Below, piece after piece: positions 48,712-58,344 of a stretch of 64,000 bases of DNA. Numbering within the stretch: position 1 is the first letter of the stretch; the number at the start of each line of letters is the position of its first letter. The notes under the pieces were generated by a model. That model was not told the DNA's origin and made no database searches. It was given only the letters and a program-made list of their open reading frames with translations. Source of the stretch: Clostridia bacterium (lineage in GTDB: Bacteria > Bacillota > Clostridia > Oscillospirales > Acutalibacteraceae); NCBI GenBank assembly GCA_017516745.1, contig JAFXBF010000014.1:146187-210186 (forward strand), in the 5' to 3' direction. The position numbers and the translations under genes were made by a program.

Positions 48712-49737
48712 ATGTCAAAACCGGTTAACAATAAAGCTGTAATGGCTGCGGCAATAATTCTGCTTGCGCTGGCAGTCATACTGTCCGTGCTTCTGCTGAC
48801 AGAGGACGGTAACGGCGGCACTTCGCAGACACAGCCGCAACAAACAACAACGCAGAGCACTACCAACGAAACAACAACGCAGTTTCAGGGGCTTATCCCT
48901 GTTGTGGACTCAAAGTTTCTGTGGCAGTACGGCTCACAGCAGATAGCAAGCGACAAGCCCGTTGAAAATCCCAGCGAGGAAGAGGAAACCTCACACGTGT
49001 CGCCGCTGTATACGCAGCGTGTCCCCGAAACCTATTATGAGGTTGTCACCAACTGGAAGGGTGAGGCTGTAACGGGTGAGGACGGCAGCGAGGTAACGGA
49101 AATCCGCACAAAGCCGCAGACCACGGTTTACACGGAATATGTCACAAACGAAAACGGTGAAAACGTAACAGACGAAAACGGTAAGCCCGTAACTCAATTA
49201 CATTCCGAGGTTGTCACAACTGCACCGCCGCCCGTATATGTAACGGGTGAAAACGGTGAGCAGCTTACCGACGAAAGCGGCAACCCAGTAACTGAGCTTG
49301 GCACAACCGTTGCCGAAAGCACAACGGCGGCAGTCGGCAACAATAACGCAGGCGAATCCAAATGGGCACAGGGCTTCAGCGACGGTGAAAGATACGTGCG
49401 CATGAAGATTTATATTGACGGCGAGTACGACATCACCAGAAGCAGTGTTATGACAATGACACTCCGTGAAAAGAGCGGACTTATTTCAATTCCCGATACG
49501 CTTACCTATAACCTTTACAAGGGCACATGCAGTCTTTCACCGACAAAGAAATACAACGAAATGGCCTACGTCACAAAGACGGGCGGTCAGACGGTTGTCA
49601 CGCTTATAATTCCCGAAGAGGCAAGACCTCTCGTTTCCCAGACAACATCTTTCAAGGCAAGCTCCACAATCAGCACATTCAGGGACGGCAACGGTGACAC
49701 TATTGATGAGTTTACCGTTTCGGTCGAACTGTCATAA
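48712..49737 (+). CDS. Surface protein with three VTxENGExxTDExG repeats
   Basis: A 341-residue membrane-anchored protein. One N-terminal helix (about 10-29), a Gln/Thr-rich spacer (38-57), then three repeats near 111-130, 143-162 and 176-195, e.g. YVTNENGENVTDENGKPVTQ, separated by Thr/Pro-rich linkers, and a beta-rich C-terminal domain (about 220-341). The lipoprotein at 23597 carries the same motif once. The family and function are not recognised. It has SD CGGAGG and is followed 19 bases later by radC. Confidence 0.83.
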   Translation: MSKPVNNKAVMAAAIILLALAVILSVLLLTEDGNGGTSQTQPQQTTTQSTTNETTTQFQGLIPVVDSKFLWQYGSQQIASDKPVENPSEEEETSHVSPLYTQRVPETYYEVVTNWKGEAVTGEDGSEVTEIRTKPQTTVYTEYVTNENGENVTDENGKPVTQLHSEVVTTAPPPVYVTGENGEQLTDESGNPVTELGTTVAESTTAAVGNNNAGESKWAQGFSDGERYVRMKIYIDGEYDITRSSVMTMTLREKSGLISIPDTLTYNLYKGTCSLSPTKKYNEMAYVTKTGGQTVVTLIIPEEARPLVSQTTSFKASSTISTFRDGNGDTIDEFTVSVELS

Positions 49738-49756
49738 ATTGAGGATGTGAAACCCT

Positions 49757-50440
49757 ATGCACGAGGGACACAGAAAGAGAATAAGAGAAAAATACCGCCG
49801 CAACGGGCTGGAAGGCTTTGCCGACCACGAGGTGCTGGAGCTGCTGCTTTTTTACGCCAACAAACGCAGCGACACCAACGAAACGGCACACAGGCTCATT
49901 CAGCGCTTCGGCTCGCTTTCCGCCGTGTTTGAAGCTCCGTATGACGAGCTTGTGCAGGTTGAGGATATAGGCGATGTTGCCGCAACACTGATTACAATGG
50001 TGCCTGCGCTTTTTCGCCGATATTCTGCCGATAAGGTGAGCAGTATCACGGAAATCAGCTCGTCACAGCAGGCCATTGATTATTCAAAGCCGAAGTTTTT
50101 CGGGCTGAGTACCGAACGGGGCGCATTGATTTTCCTCGATTCGCAGAACAGAGTAAAAAACTTCCTCTTTGTGTGCGAAGGCTCACTCAATACAACCTCG
50201 CTGGATATACGCAAATGCGTTCAACTGGCGCTGAATAACAACGCTTCGTCGGTCATACTTGTGCACAACCACCCGACGGGTGTTGCCTCGCCGTCAAGGC
50301 AGGATGTTGAAACAACACAGGCTTTGGTTGCCGCAATGGCACCGATTGGAATAACCGTTTCCGACCACATTATTTTAAGCGATTCGGATGCGTTTTCAAT
50401 GGCAGGGCATGAAAGACTGGCGACAATATTTCAGAGATAA
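49757..50440 (+). CDS. radC: RadC family protein (JAB1/MPN metalloprotein)
   Basis: A 227-residue protein. A helix-hairpin-helix-like N-terminal half (HEVLELLLFYANKRSD, LVQVEDIGDVAATLI) precedes the JAMM-type metal motif VHNHPTGVASPSRQD (about 171-185). Despite the name, a role in DNA repair is not proven for the family. It is followed by a terminator. Confidence 0.92.
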   Translation: MHEGHRKRIREKYRRNGLEGFADHEVLELLLFYANKRSDTNETAHRLIQRFGSLSAVFEAPYDELVQVEDIGDVAATLITMVPALFRRYSADKVSSITEISSSQQAIDYSKPKFFGLSTERGALIFLDSQNRVKNFLFVCEGSLNTTSLDIRKCVQLALNNNASSVILVHNHPTGVASPSRQDVETTQALVAAMAPIGITVSDHIILSDSDAFSMAGHERLATIFQR

Positions 50441-50441
50441 C

Positions 50442-50480
50442 AAAAGGGCTGGCTCACTTGTTCGGTGAGTCAGCTCTTTT
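50442..50480. terminator. Bidirectional terminator
   Basis: AAAAGGGCTGGCTCAC pairs with GTGAGTCAGCTCTTTT around a TTGTTCG loop between radC and the convergent reductase gene. Confidence 0.85.
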
Positions 50481-50492
50481 CATAATTTCATA

Positions 50493-51506
50493 TTAAAGAA
50501 GGTCATCAAACAGGCGGATGTTGGCCGCATCTAATTTGAGCTCGCCTGCCTGCTCTTTCTTGATAATTTCAACAATTCTGTCGTTGATGGGTGTGGGAAT
50601 GCCGCACTTTCTGCCCCATTCGCAGACAACGCCGTTGATTGCATCAACCTCGCAGGGCTTGCCGTTCCTGATATCCTGAAGCATTGAAGGCTCGATATCT
50701 CTGTGCTTCTTCATTGCAATAGGAACAAGGAATTGGGCAATTGCACGCTTGATGGGGTTGGTGTAGTAGAAGAGCTTTGTGATGTCCTTGCCCTGAACGG
50801 GTGCGAATTTTGCACCTGCGGCGTGACCGACATCAATACATTCCTTCATACAGCGGACTGCAACCTTCTGACCGTCTTTGTTTTCGGAAACATCGCCGAA
50901 GCGGCCGCCGACAACCGTACCGAGGCCGGAGAAGGTGGCGTTGATAAGAAGCTTTGACCAGCGTGCGCCGAGAAGATTGTCTTCAATGTGAACAGGGCAC
51001 ATTTTCTCAAGCAGCTCCTTTACAAGTGCAAGCTGCTTGTCGGTGATGCCGGGCATCTTGCCCATATGGAAGGAAAGGCTGTCGGGCTCGGAGGTGAGAG
51101 TTGCTTCACCGGGAGCGGTGAGCGCTGCACCCCATTCAACGGGACAGCCGACTGTGTGCTCGTTGCCGACGATTTCTGCAATGCCGGGCTCGGGAATACC
51201 GTTCTGCAGCGTTGCAATAACGCCGTCTTCCGTGAGGAAGGGCTTTAAGAATGTGACAACTTCCTTGTTGTGAAGCTGCTTTGTCATAAGGAAGATTACG
51301 TCGTACTTGCCCGACATTTCATCGGGCGTGATAGCCTTTACGGGTGTTGTGAAATCAACAGTACCCGTGATGTGCGCACCCTTTTCGTTGAGGGTTGCAA
51401 CATGAGCCTTGTTTCTGTTTACAAGCTCAACCTCCACACCGTTTTTGGTCATATAAGCACCGAGAACGGTACCGAGAGAACCTGCGCCGTAAATTGCACA
51501 CTTCAT
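50493..51506 (-). CDS. Ketopantoate reductase family protein (ApbA/PanE-like)
   Basis: A 337-residue NAD(P)-dependent reductase. The N-terminal loop is GAGSLGTVLG (about 7-16), and the substrate part shows MTKQLHN and LQNGIPEP with the family catalytic Lys region (KLLINATFSGLGTVVGG). ATG 51506 is preferred over GTG 51515, which overlaps the ribosome site GGAGAGTG. No other pantothenate genes are near, so the real substrate may be another 2-keto acid. Confidence 0.85.
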   Translation of the reverse strand: MKCAIYGAGSLGTVLGAYMTKNGVEVELVNRNKAHVATLNEKGAHITGTVDFTTPVKAITPDEMSGKYDVIFLMTKQLHNKEVVTFLKPFLTEDGVIATLQNGIPEPGIAEIVGNEHTVGCPVEWGAALTAPGEATLTSEPDSLSFHMGKMPGITDKQLALVKELLEKMCPVHIEDNLLGARWSKLLINATFSGLGTVVGGRFGDVSENKDGQKVAVRCMKECIDVGHAAGAKFAPVQGKDITKLFYYTNPIKRAIAQFLVPIAMKKHRDIEPSMLQDIRNGKPCEVDAINGVVCEWGRKCGIPTPINDRIVEIIKKEQAGELKLDAANIRLFDDLL

Positions 51507-51536
51507 TTTTGTCACTCTCCGTTTAAGTTTTATTTA

Positions 51537-53627
51537 TTATACATTGAATAAAAGCTCGCTGTAATTGGGGTAGGGCCAGTATTTTTCCGCAACAATTGTT
51601 TCAAGCTCGTCTGCAACACTGCGCAGCTTATTCATTGCAGGTACAAGCTTATCTCTGCAGTAAGAGGAAGCCTCAAGGCTGTCGTTCGTGCTTGAAAGAC
51701 CTGCAATGGTTGCTTCAAGTGTATCCGTTCTGCGGTAAAGCTTGTTGTAAAGGTCGGTAAGCCTTGTGCAGAGTTTAAGCGAAGCATCGCCCTCGGCAAT
51801 AATTCCGATATCCTGCTTGAGCTTTACGCTTTTGGCAACCTCGTTTGTGTAGCTGAGAACAGCCGGCATAATCTCTTTTTTAGCCATTTCAAGCATTGTG
51901 AGTGCCTCAATGTGGAGCACCTTGCAATAGCTGTCAAGCATAATTTCGCAACGGGAAGCAATTTCGCTCTTTGTGAAAATCTTGTGCTTGGTGAAGAGCT
52001 CAATATTTTTCTCGTTTACGAAGTGGGGAACGGCGTCTGCAGTTGTTTTAAGTTCGTAAAGACCTCTGCGGTGAGCCTCGTTTACCCAGTCCTGCGTGTA
52101 GTTGTTGCCGTTGAAGATTATACGCTTGTGGGCCGTAACGGTCTGGCTCATCCACCTGTCAAGCTCTGCCTCAATATCGTCTGCCGCTTCAAGTCTGTCC
52201 GCAAGGCGGTCAAAGACATCGGCAACGGCAGTGTTGATAACTGTATTTACATCGGCAATTGAAAAGCTTGAGCCGAGCATACGGAATTCAAACTTGTTAC
52301 CCGTAAAAGCAAGGGGAGAGGTGCGGTTGCGGTCTGTTGTGTCCTTCTTGAAATCGGGAAGCACGTCAACGCCCGTAACAACGGTTTCTGCCTTCTTGTT
52401 TTCGCCGTGCTCACCCTTTTCAATTGCGTCAAGAATTTCGGTCAGCTCGTCGCCGAGGAAAACCGAGATAATTGCAGGCGGTGCTTCTGCCGCACCGAGT
52501 CTGTGGTCGTTGCCTGCTGAAGCGGAGGTGATACGCAGCAAGTCCTGACTCATATCAACTGCTTCAAGTACGGCGCAGAGACAGACGAGGAAGGTCTTGT
52601 TGTCCTGCGGTTTCTTGCCGGGCTTGAAAAGGTTTTTGCCGTAGTTTGTGGAAAGCGACCAGTTGTTGTGCTTGCCGCTTCCGTTAACGCCTGCAAAGGG
52701 CTTTTCGTGAAGCAGGCAGGCAAGGCCGTGCTTGTCGGCAACCTTTTTCATTATTTCCATTGTGAGCTGGTTGTGGTCGGCGGCAATGTTTGCCGTTGCG
52801 AAAACGGGCGCAAGCTCGTGCTGTGCGGGTGCAGCCTCGTTGTGCTCGGTCTTTGCGTAAACGCCGAGCTTCCACAGCTCTACGTTGAGCTCCTGCATAA
52901 ATGCCATAACTCTGGGCTTGATAACGCCGAAATAATGGTCGTCAAGCTCCTGACCCTTGGGGGGCTTTGCACCGAAAAGTGTTCTGCCCGTGATTACAAG
53001 GTCACGGCGCTTTTTATATGTTTCTTTATCGACAAGGAAATATTCCTGCTCGGGGCCGACAGTTGTGTTAACTCGTGTTACCTGGTCGTCACCCATAAGC
53101 CTAAGCAGGCGTACGGCTTTTGCGTTGACTGCCTCCATTGAACGCAGAAGCGGAGTTTTTTTGTCAAGCACTTCGCCGCCGAAGGAACAGAATATTGTCG
53201 GAATGCAAAGGGAGTCATCCTTGATGAAGGCGTAGGAGGTCGGGTCCCATGCGGTGTAGCCTCTTGCCTCGAAGGTTTCACGAAGACCGCCCGAGGGGAA
53301 GGAGGAGGCATCGGGCTCACCCTTGATGAGCTCCTTGCCCGAAAATTCCATAATAACTCTGCCGTCGGGCTGTGGTGTCAGAAAGCTGTCGTGCTTTTCT
53401 GCGGTAATGCCCGTAAGCGGCTGAAACCAGTGTGTATAGTGAGTTGCGCCCTTTTCAATTGCCCAATCCTTCATAGCTGCGGCAACTGCGTTTGCAACCG
53501 TGATATCGAGAGCCTTGCCCTCCTCTATGGTCTTGTGAAGCGATTTGTAAATCTCCCTTGGCAGACGAGCGCTCATAACATCGTCATTGAACACAAGACT
53601 GCCGAATATCTCGGGTACATCCCTCAT
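51537..53627 (-). CDS. glnN: Glutamine synthetase type III (GlnN)
   Basis: A 696-residue large-form glutamine synthetase. Motifs: [15 protein letters not shown] at the start, [26 protein letters not shown] and [22 protein letters not shown], which carry metal and ATP ligands. It assimilates ammonia. ATG 53627 has GGTG upstream; ATG 53651 is an in-frame alternative with no clear ribosome site. The upstream region has no obvious riboswitch. Confidence 0.94.
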   Translation of the reverse strand: MRDVPEIFGSLVFNDDVMSARLPREIYKSLHKTIEEGKALDITVANAVAAAMKDWAIEKGATHYTHWFQPLTGITAEKHDSFLTPQPDGRVIMEFSGKELIKGEPDASSFPSGGLRETFEARGYTAWDPTSYAFIKDDSLCIPTIFCSFGGEVLDKKTPLLRSMEAVNAKAVRLLRLMGDDQVTRVNTTVGPEQEYFLVDKETYKKRRDLVITGRTLFGAKPPKGQELDDHYFGVIKPRVMAFMQELNVELWKLGVYAKTEHNEAAPAQHELAPVFATANIAADHNQLTMEIMKKVADKHGLACLLHEKPFAGVNGSGKHNNWSLSTNYGKNLFKPGKKPQDNKTFLVCLCAVLEAVDMSQDLLRITSASAGNDHRLGAAEAPPAIISVFLGDELTEILDAIEKGEHGENKKAETVVTGVDVLPDFKKDTTDRNRTSPLAFTGNKFEFRMLGSSFSIADVNTVINTAVADVFDRLADRLEAADDIEAELDRWMSQTVTAHKRIIFNGNNYTQDWVNEAHRRGLYELKTTADAVPHFVNEKNIELFTKHKIFTKSEIASRCEIMLDSYCKVLHIEALTMLEMAKKEIMPAVLSYTNEVAKSVKLKQDIGIIAEGDASLKLCTRLTDLYNKLYRRTDTLEATIAGLSSTNDSLEASSYCRDKLVPAMNKLRSVADELETIVAEKYWPYPNYSELLFNV

Positions 53628-53783
53628 CGTGAAAGCACCATACCTTTCCATTTTAACGAAAATACATAAAAATACAGTATTCATATTAGCACAAAGAAAA
53701 ACTCTTTTCAATCGGTTAATAAAATTTCGTCGGATACACAACAGCACCCGACGAAGAGAAGAGGAGATTTATTTATTTTATAT

Positions 53784-54048
53784 AAATTACAGTTTGTCGG
53801 GGACAAACAATGCAAAATGCAAAGTTCAAAATGCAAAATTGTGGGAGGGCTCCGCCCTCACCCAAATTATAAAAATTATTATCTCATATTTATTATCTTT
53901 TATCTCTTATCTCACGTTGATTTTAAATGTCGTTTAGATAATAGATAAGAGATAGTATTGAATAGATAATAATAAATTGGAGCGAAGCGACCCTTAACTT
54001 TGCACTTTGCGTTTTGCACTTTGCATTCATTTCGGCAAACTGTAATTT
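53784..54048. repeat. Composite repeat D-A-C-A-D (nested elements)
   Basis: The 395-base gap holds no gene. Outer ends AAATTACAGTTTG / CAAACTGTAATTT form terminal inverted repeats. Inside is a family A element (GAGGGCTCCGCCCTC hairpin, GGAGCGAAGCGACCC), and inside that a family C palindrome at 53878-53972. The right end abuts the stop codon of the XRE membrane regulator. Confidence 0.85.
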
Positions 54049-55318
54049 ATCGCTTTTTCTTATACACCACGACCCCTGCCACAACTTCCGCAATATACAA
54101 AAGAACAAAGCCTGAATGAAGAAACAGGTTTTTGTAACCTCTACCTTGATTTAATTCATCAAATGTATATGTGGTTACAGGCATACCGTTTTCGCTTTCA
54201 CCCCAATGAATTTCAACAACGCTGTCGTTGAGATGAGCATAACTGAACATCTCTTTTCCGTCGGGAGAACGGAAAACTTCTTTATTATCTTCAAGTATAT
54301 CCTGCCACTCCTGCTCAAAATCTGTTATGTTGTCATCGGGTGCATATTCATCTTCATATAAACTTTGCGTGATTGCTTCTTCATAAATATCATAGTTATA
54401 GCCGCTGTAAGGACGAGGCGTTTCGATATATTCCTTGAACTCTTCAACTGTTTCGTGCACAGTGCCTTTGGCAAAAGCTGAAACAGGGAAAGCACTGTTT
54501 AAGACTGCGTGGCAAAGCATAGTTAAAAGCATAACCCCTGCGGTTATAGCGGAAACCTTTATTTTTAGCGTATCTTTTCTGACTGTATTTTCGCTCAATT
54601 TTATTTTGCCTTTTCGTGCGAGGATTACACGGACTACCCACGAAATAAATACAGCGGCAACTGCGAGTATCAGCAGAAAAACAAGGGCATAACCCAGCCA
54701 GTCTCCCTCGTCTATTCCCACGTAAACTCCGCCAAGCATAAGCGGAAGGGTTACCGTGAACAGGGTGACGATAACCGCTTCAACTGCGGTAATGATTTTC
54801 CATAGCTTTTGCTTGTGGTTTAACAGCTTTTCCTCGTCAAAATCATCTGCTTTAACTGCCGAAAAAGCGGCGACGGCAAAACAGCTTTCGCAGATAGCGG
54901 CGGCAAGGTAAAAAATACAGCCCACAAAAAATCCGAGGCTTGAACGAAGCAGGGCAGAGTTGCAAATCATAGCCGCAATAAGTCCTACCGCCGCTATGCC
55001 GGAAGAGATAATACTGCGTATTTTCAGCTTGGTGGCGTTCACTTCAAGCAGGCGGTCAAGCTGCTTTTGCGTCTTTGCCGCAGCGGCTTCTTCCGTCTGT
55101 TTGGCGGTTGACTTTTCGCCTCTTAAAAGCTCATCCGATGCAACACCGAAAATTTCCGCAAGCACGGGTATGAGCGTTAAATCGGGCGCACACTCGTCCC
55201 TTTCCCAACGGCTGACTGCCTTGTCGGACACGTTCAGCTTTTCCGCCAGCTCACGCTGGGTCATTCCGTTGGCCTTTCTTAAAACGGCAATAAAGCCGCC
55301 AATTGTTCTGCGTTCCAT
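54047..55318 (-). CDS. XRE-family regulator with membrane domain
   Basis: A 423-residue protein. The N-terminal helix-turn-helix (about 5-60) has MTQRELAEKLNVSDKAVSRWERDECAPDL. The middle has four to five membrane spans (about 100-250), a hydrophilic Asp/Glu-rich region follows, and a last span is near the C-terminus (LFLHSGFVLLYIAEVVAGVVVY). Such membrane XRE proteins respond to envelope or antimicrobial stress in some clostridia, but the signal is unknown here. Length is greater than soluble XRE proteins. SD CGGAGG. Confidence 0.88.
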   Translation of the reverse strand: MERRTIGGFIAVLRKANGMTQRELAEKLNVSDKAVSRWERDECAPDLTLIPVLAEIFGVASDELLRGEKSTAKQTEEAAAAKTQKQLDRLLEVNATKLKIRSIISSGIAAVGLIAAMICNSALLRSSLGFFVGCIFYLAAAICESCFAVAAFSAVKADDFDEEKLLNHKQKLWKIITAVEAVIVTLFTVTLPLMLGGVYVGIDEGDWLGYALVFLLILAVAAVFISWVVRVILARKGKIKLSENTVRKDTLKIKVSAITAGVMLLTMLCHAVLNSAFPVSAFAKGTVHETVEEFKEYIETPRPYSGYNYDIYEEAITQSLYEDEYAPDDNITDFEQEWQDILEDNKEVFRSPDGKEMFSYAHLNDSVVEIHWGESENGMPVTTYTFDELNQGRGYKNLFLHSGFVLLYIAEVVAGVVVYKKKR

Positions 55319-55462
55319 AATTCATTCCTCCGAGGTGTGTTTTTACACCAATTCTACAAAACCGACAGTGAAAAGTACAGCCCGTATTCCGTCAATCACT
55401 CTCGCAAAGTGAGAATGGCGGCAAGACGGGCGGTTGATTTAAATTGTAAATCATAAACAGTA

Positions 55463-55491
55463 TTGACAAAAACTTAACCAATGCATATAAT
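55463..55491 (+). promoter_or_regulatory. Promoter of antitoxin RNA 2
   Basis: TTGACA (55463-55468), 17 bases, TATAAT (55486-55491). Confidence 0.85.
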
Positions 55492-55496
55492 ATAGG

Positions 55497-55592
55497 TGTA
55501 AGGCGCTGCCGATAGACGGTTACGCCCTCAACAAGTAGTTATAAAGAATAACCGCCCGTTTTTAGAAGGACAGGGCGGTTATTTCTTTTTTG
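55497..55592 (+). ncRNA. Antisense antitoxin RNA of type I locus 2
   Basis: A transcript of about 95 nt is predicted from the promoter to the hairpin AATAACCGCCC/GGGCGGTTATT (55547-55583) with a T tract. It begins GTGTAAGGCGCTGCCGATAG, like the locus 1 antitoxin, and is complementary to the 3' end of the toxin gene. Confidence 0.8.
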
Positions 55593-55665
55593 TCAGTTCG
55601 ACAACAAGTGCTATGATTGAAACTAAAAGCGTTCCGAAAAGAAACAGTTCTTCGTATGTAACCAT
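55579..55665 (-). CDS. Small hydrophobic peptide, Hol_Tox-like type I toxin 2
   Basis: A 28-residue peptide: MVTYEELFLFGTLLVSIIAL then VVELTKKK. Polar N-terminus, one membrane helix and a Lys tail match putative holin-like toxins closely. SD AAAGGAGGG lies 8 bases upstream. A GC-rich hairpin just before it (CGGAGGG...CCCTCCG) could limit translation. The arrangement is the same as in locus 1 on the opposite strand. Confidence 0.82.
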   Translation of the reverse strand: MVTYEELFLFGTLLVSIIALVVELTKKK

Positions 55666-55757
55666 TGGCACCGCCCTCCTTTCCGGAGGGAAAAGGCGCC
55701 CTCCGAATAAAAGAGGGTGTAACCGCCTACCGTGTTATGACAACACCTTACAAAAGG

Positions 55758-55786
55758 ATTATATTTGTTTCTTGTTATCTTGTCAA
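55758..55786 (-). promoter_or_regulatory. Promoter of type I toxin locus 2
   Basis: On the minus strand TTGACA (55781-55786), 17 bases, TATAAT (55758-55763). The leader starts TTTTGTAAGGTGTTGTC. Confidence 0.85.
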
Positions 55787-55805
55787 TATATAACCATTGG
55801 CAATA

Positions 55806-56048
55806 TTATTCACGCCCCAGCAACCAATCAACAGAAACTTTTAATATATCTGCAAGTACCATAAGTTCATAATCAGCGACAAATCTTGTGCCGATTTCTA
55901 TTCTTGATATACTGTCACGTTCAATAATTATACCTCTTACCTGCAATTGTGCGGCAAGATCAGATTGTGTCAGTCTGTTTTTGCACCTCGCTTCGTGTAT
56001 TCTTGCACCACAGATATTTTTCTTACCGTTATAATTGTAAATCTTCAT
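55806..56048 (-). CDS. Small XRE-family DNA-binding protein
   Basis: An 80-residue helix-turn-helix protein: GARIHEARCKNRLTQSDLAAQLQVRG, then IIIERDSISRIEIGTRFVADYELMVLADIL. A stand-alone regulator of this type often controls itself and a divergent gene, here the membrane protein at 56158. SD CGGAGG. Confidence 0.87.
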   Translation of the reverse strand: MKIYNYNGKKNICGARIHEARCKNRLTQSDLAAQLQVRGIIIERDSISRIEIGTRFVADYELMVLADILKVSVDWLLGRE

Positions 56049-56088
56049 TAATATGTAACCTCCGATGTGCTAAAGTTAAGAAATTTTC

Positions 56089-56117
56089 TTGACATTAACA
56101 TATGGGGAGCTTATAAT
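56089..56117 (+). promoter_or_regulatory. Promoter of the 56158 membrane protein
   Basis: TTGACA (56089-56094), 17 bases, TATAAT (56112-56117). It rules out the TTG at 56089 as start. Confidence 0.85.
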
Positions 56118-56157
56118 TGTGTTAAAGATAAGAATTTACAAAAAAGGAAGTGTTGTT

Positions 56158-56664
56158 ATGGTATTTGCAATTATTGTGGCAGTTTTTATAGGTGTATTTA
56201 TACTTGCGGCTTTTCAAACCTTCTGGTGGCTGCTGATACCACTTATAGCGATAATAATTGTTTTGTCGATATTCATAAAAAAGAGAAAGAAGAAAAAAGG
56301 AACGGATGCGGTGTTGCAACTGGCGGAAGCATTTGAAGCCACGGGCTTTGTAAGATTATTGGGTGAAGAGGTTGGTCAGCGTATGGCGGATTCTTTAACG
56401 AACAAAGCAAAAGCATCGGTAGAATACAGCATAGGAAAGCATGAAGCAACGGTTGCTTTTTCAAGATACTCTTTTATTGACTATGATTTTAGAGATATTG
56501 TCAATGTCAGTGAATGTGAAGCTATGGCTTATGCAGTGCAAAAAGTAGCCAAAAACTTTATAAAAGAAAATATTGAATATGATAAAATTACATTCAATGT
56601 TAGGGAAAGTTTTAACGCTCAATCTTTATTGTATAGAATAGTTTTGATTGCAGAAATATCATAA
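56158..56664 (+). CDS. Hypothetical membrane protein
   Basis: A 168-residue protein with two close N-terminal spans (about 3-20 and 24-42), a Lys-rich stretch (KKRKKKK, about 44-51) and a cytosolic alpha/beta domain (about 55-168) with no recognised motif. It lies divergently from the small XRE gene and may be its target. ATG 56158 after AAAAAGGAAG is the supported start. Confidence 0.77.
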   Translation: MVFAIIVAVFIGVFILAAFQTFWWLLIPLIAIIIVLSIFIKKRKKKKGTDAVLQLAEAFEATGFVRLLGEEVGQRMADSLTNKAKASVEYSIGKHEATVAFSRYSFIDYDFRDIVNVSECEAMAYAVQKVAKNFIKENIEYDKITFNVRESFNAQSLLYRIVLIAEIS

Positions 56665-56667
56665 AAA

Positions 56668-56699
56668 TACGCCATCGGAAAAACGATTCCGATGGCGTA
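56668..56699 (+). terminator. Terminator after the membrane protein
   Basis: TACGCCATCGGA/TCCGATGGCGTA stem followed by TATTTTT. Confidence 0.85.
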
Positions 56700-56794
56700 A
56701 TATTTTTCCTCTTTGTTAACTAAATTGATTATTGATTCAAAGGGAATAGCAGACAAATTGTGACAATTTAACTTTTGTTTATAATACTTTAATG

Positions 56795-56823
56795 TTTACA
56801 AAAAATATTGTATATGCTATATT
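56795..56823 (+). promoter_or_regulatory. Promoter of the MATE exporter gene
   Basis: TTTACA (56795-56800), 17 bases, TATATT (56818-56823), weaker than the others. Confidence 0.55.
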
Positions 56824-56876
56824 TACAAATGTATTTCAGATAAGAAAATTTTTACAATTTCCACGGAGGAAAAACG

Positions 56877-58280
56877 GTGAAAAATAAAGCTTCTTCACTG
56901 CGGCAAAACCTGATAGGTAACAGGGCGTTTTACTCTCAGGTTTTGACAATAGTTGTTCCGATAATTATTCAGAATACAATTACAAATGTCGTCAGCCTGC
57001 TTGACAACATAATGGTCGGCCGTGTCGGTACGCTTGAAATGTCTGCAGTTGCAATTGACAACCAGCTTTTGTTTGTCTTTTCGCTGTGCATTTTCGGCGG
57101 TATGGCAGGCGCAGGTATTTTTGCAACGCAGTTTGCCGGTGCAAACGACCATACGGGCGTGCGCAACTGCTTCAGGGTAAAGCTGATGGTCGGTTTTTTT
57201 ATGCTTGCTGCCGCATTTACGCTGTTTCTTGCCCTGCCCGATAAGTTAATATCGCTTTACCTTGCCGAGGATACCGACCCTGCGGATGCTGCGGCAACGC
57301 TTCAGTTTGCCTCTGATTATCTTCGGCTTATGTTAGTAGGACTTGTGCCCTTCACAATTTCGCAGGCGTATGCAAGCACCCTGCGTGAGGTCGGCGAAAC
57401 ACGTGTGCCAATGATTTCAAGCGTAATTGCAATTGCTGTTAACCTTGTTTTCAACTACCTGCTCATTTTCGGCAAGCTCGGTTTTCCGAGGCTTGGCGTG
57501 GCAGGTGCGGCAATAGCAACCGTGCTTTCCCGTTTTGTCGAGGCGATTATAATAGTAGCCTTTACACACAGAAACTCACGTCGTTTCCCGTTTATCAAGG
57601 GCAGCTACAGCAGTATCAGAGTGCCTGCGGCACTTATGCGTGATATTATGAAACGAGGTATGCCCCTGCTTGTCAACGAATTTCTCTGGTCGGCAGGTAT
57701 GGCTACGCTTTCGCAGTGCTATTCCGTAAGAGGTCTGGAGGTTGTAGCGGCTGTCAATATTTCAACAACGGTTGCCAATCTTTTCAATGTTGTTTTCCTT
57801 TCAATGGGTAACGCTGTTGCAATTATGGTCGGGCAGTATCTCGGTGCAAACGAAATTGAAAAAGCCAAGCAGACTGCGTGGAGAATTATTACCGCCACCG
57901 TTGCGGCGAGTGTGGTTATGGGCAGTATTATGGCTGTGTGTGCACCGCTTATTCCGCAGATTTACAACACCGAGGAGTCCGTGCGTGACACGGCAAAGCA
58001 GTTGCTTATCATAGGTGCTTTTATGATGCCTGTGCTTTCTTTCACACACGACTGTTACTTTACCATGCGCTCGGGCGGAAAAACGGGCGTTGTCTTTGTT
58101 TTTGACAGCGGCTTTACCTGGGGTCTGGTTGTGCCCTTTGCCTTTGTGCTGGCGAATTTCACCTCCGTGCCGATTATTCCGCTTTACTTTGCCGTGCAGT
58201 CACTCGAAATCGTAAAAGGCATAGTCGGCTTTATACTGGTTAAAAAGGGTATTTGGGTGCGGAATATTATAAATGAATAG
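56877..58280 (+). CDS. MATE family multidrug/sodium antiporter
   Basis: A 467-residue exporter with twelve predicted spans in two homologous halves (VVPIIIQNTITNVVSLLDNIMVGRVG near 26-51; MPLLVNEFLWSAGMATLSQC in the second half). The substrate is unknown. It starts at GTG 56877, six bases after CGGAGGA; no better ATG lies in range. It is followed by a family A fragment and a terminator. Confidence 0.92.
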   Translation: MKNKASSLRQNLIGNRAFYSQVLTIVVPIIIQNTITNVVSLLDNIMVGRVGTLEMSAVAIDNQLLFVFSLCIFGGMAGAGIFATQFAGANDHTGVRNCFRVKLMVGFFMLAAAFTLFLALPDKLISLYLAEDTDPADAAATLQFASDYLRLMLVGLVPFTISQAYASTLREVGETRVPMISSVIAIAVNLVFNYLLIFGKLGFPRLGVAGAAIATVLSRFVEAIIIVAFTHRNSRRFPFIKGSYSSIRVPAALMRDIMKRGMPLLVNEFLWSAGMATLSQCYSVRGLEVVAAVNISTTVANLFNVVFLSMGNAVAIMVGQYLGANEIEKAKQTAWRIITATVAASVVMGSIMAVCAPLIPQIYNTEESVRDTAKQLLIIGAFMMPVLSFTHDCYFTMRSGGKTGVVFVFDSGFTWGLVVPFAFVLANFTSVPIIPLYFAVQSLEIVKGIVGFILVKKGIWVRNIINE

Positions 58281-58284
58281 TTGG

Positions 58285-58340
58285 TGGTGAGGGCGAAGCC
58301 CTCTCACAATTTTGCATTTTGCGTTTTGCACTTTGCATTA
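58285..58340. repeat. Fragment of family A repeat after the MATE gene
   Basis: GAGGGCGAAGCCCTC hairpin and TTTGCATTTTGCG heptamers lie immediately 3' of the stop codon. Confidence 0.75.
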
Positions 58341-58344
58341 ACAA

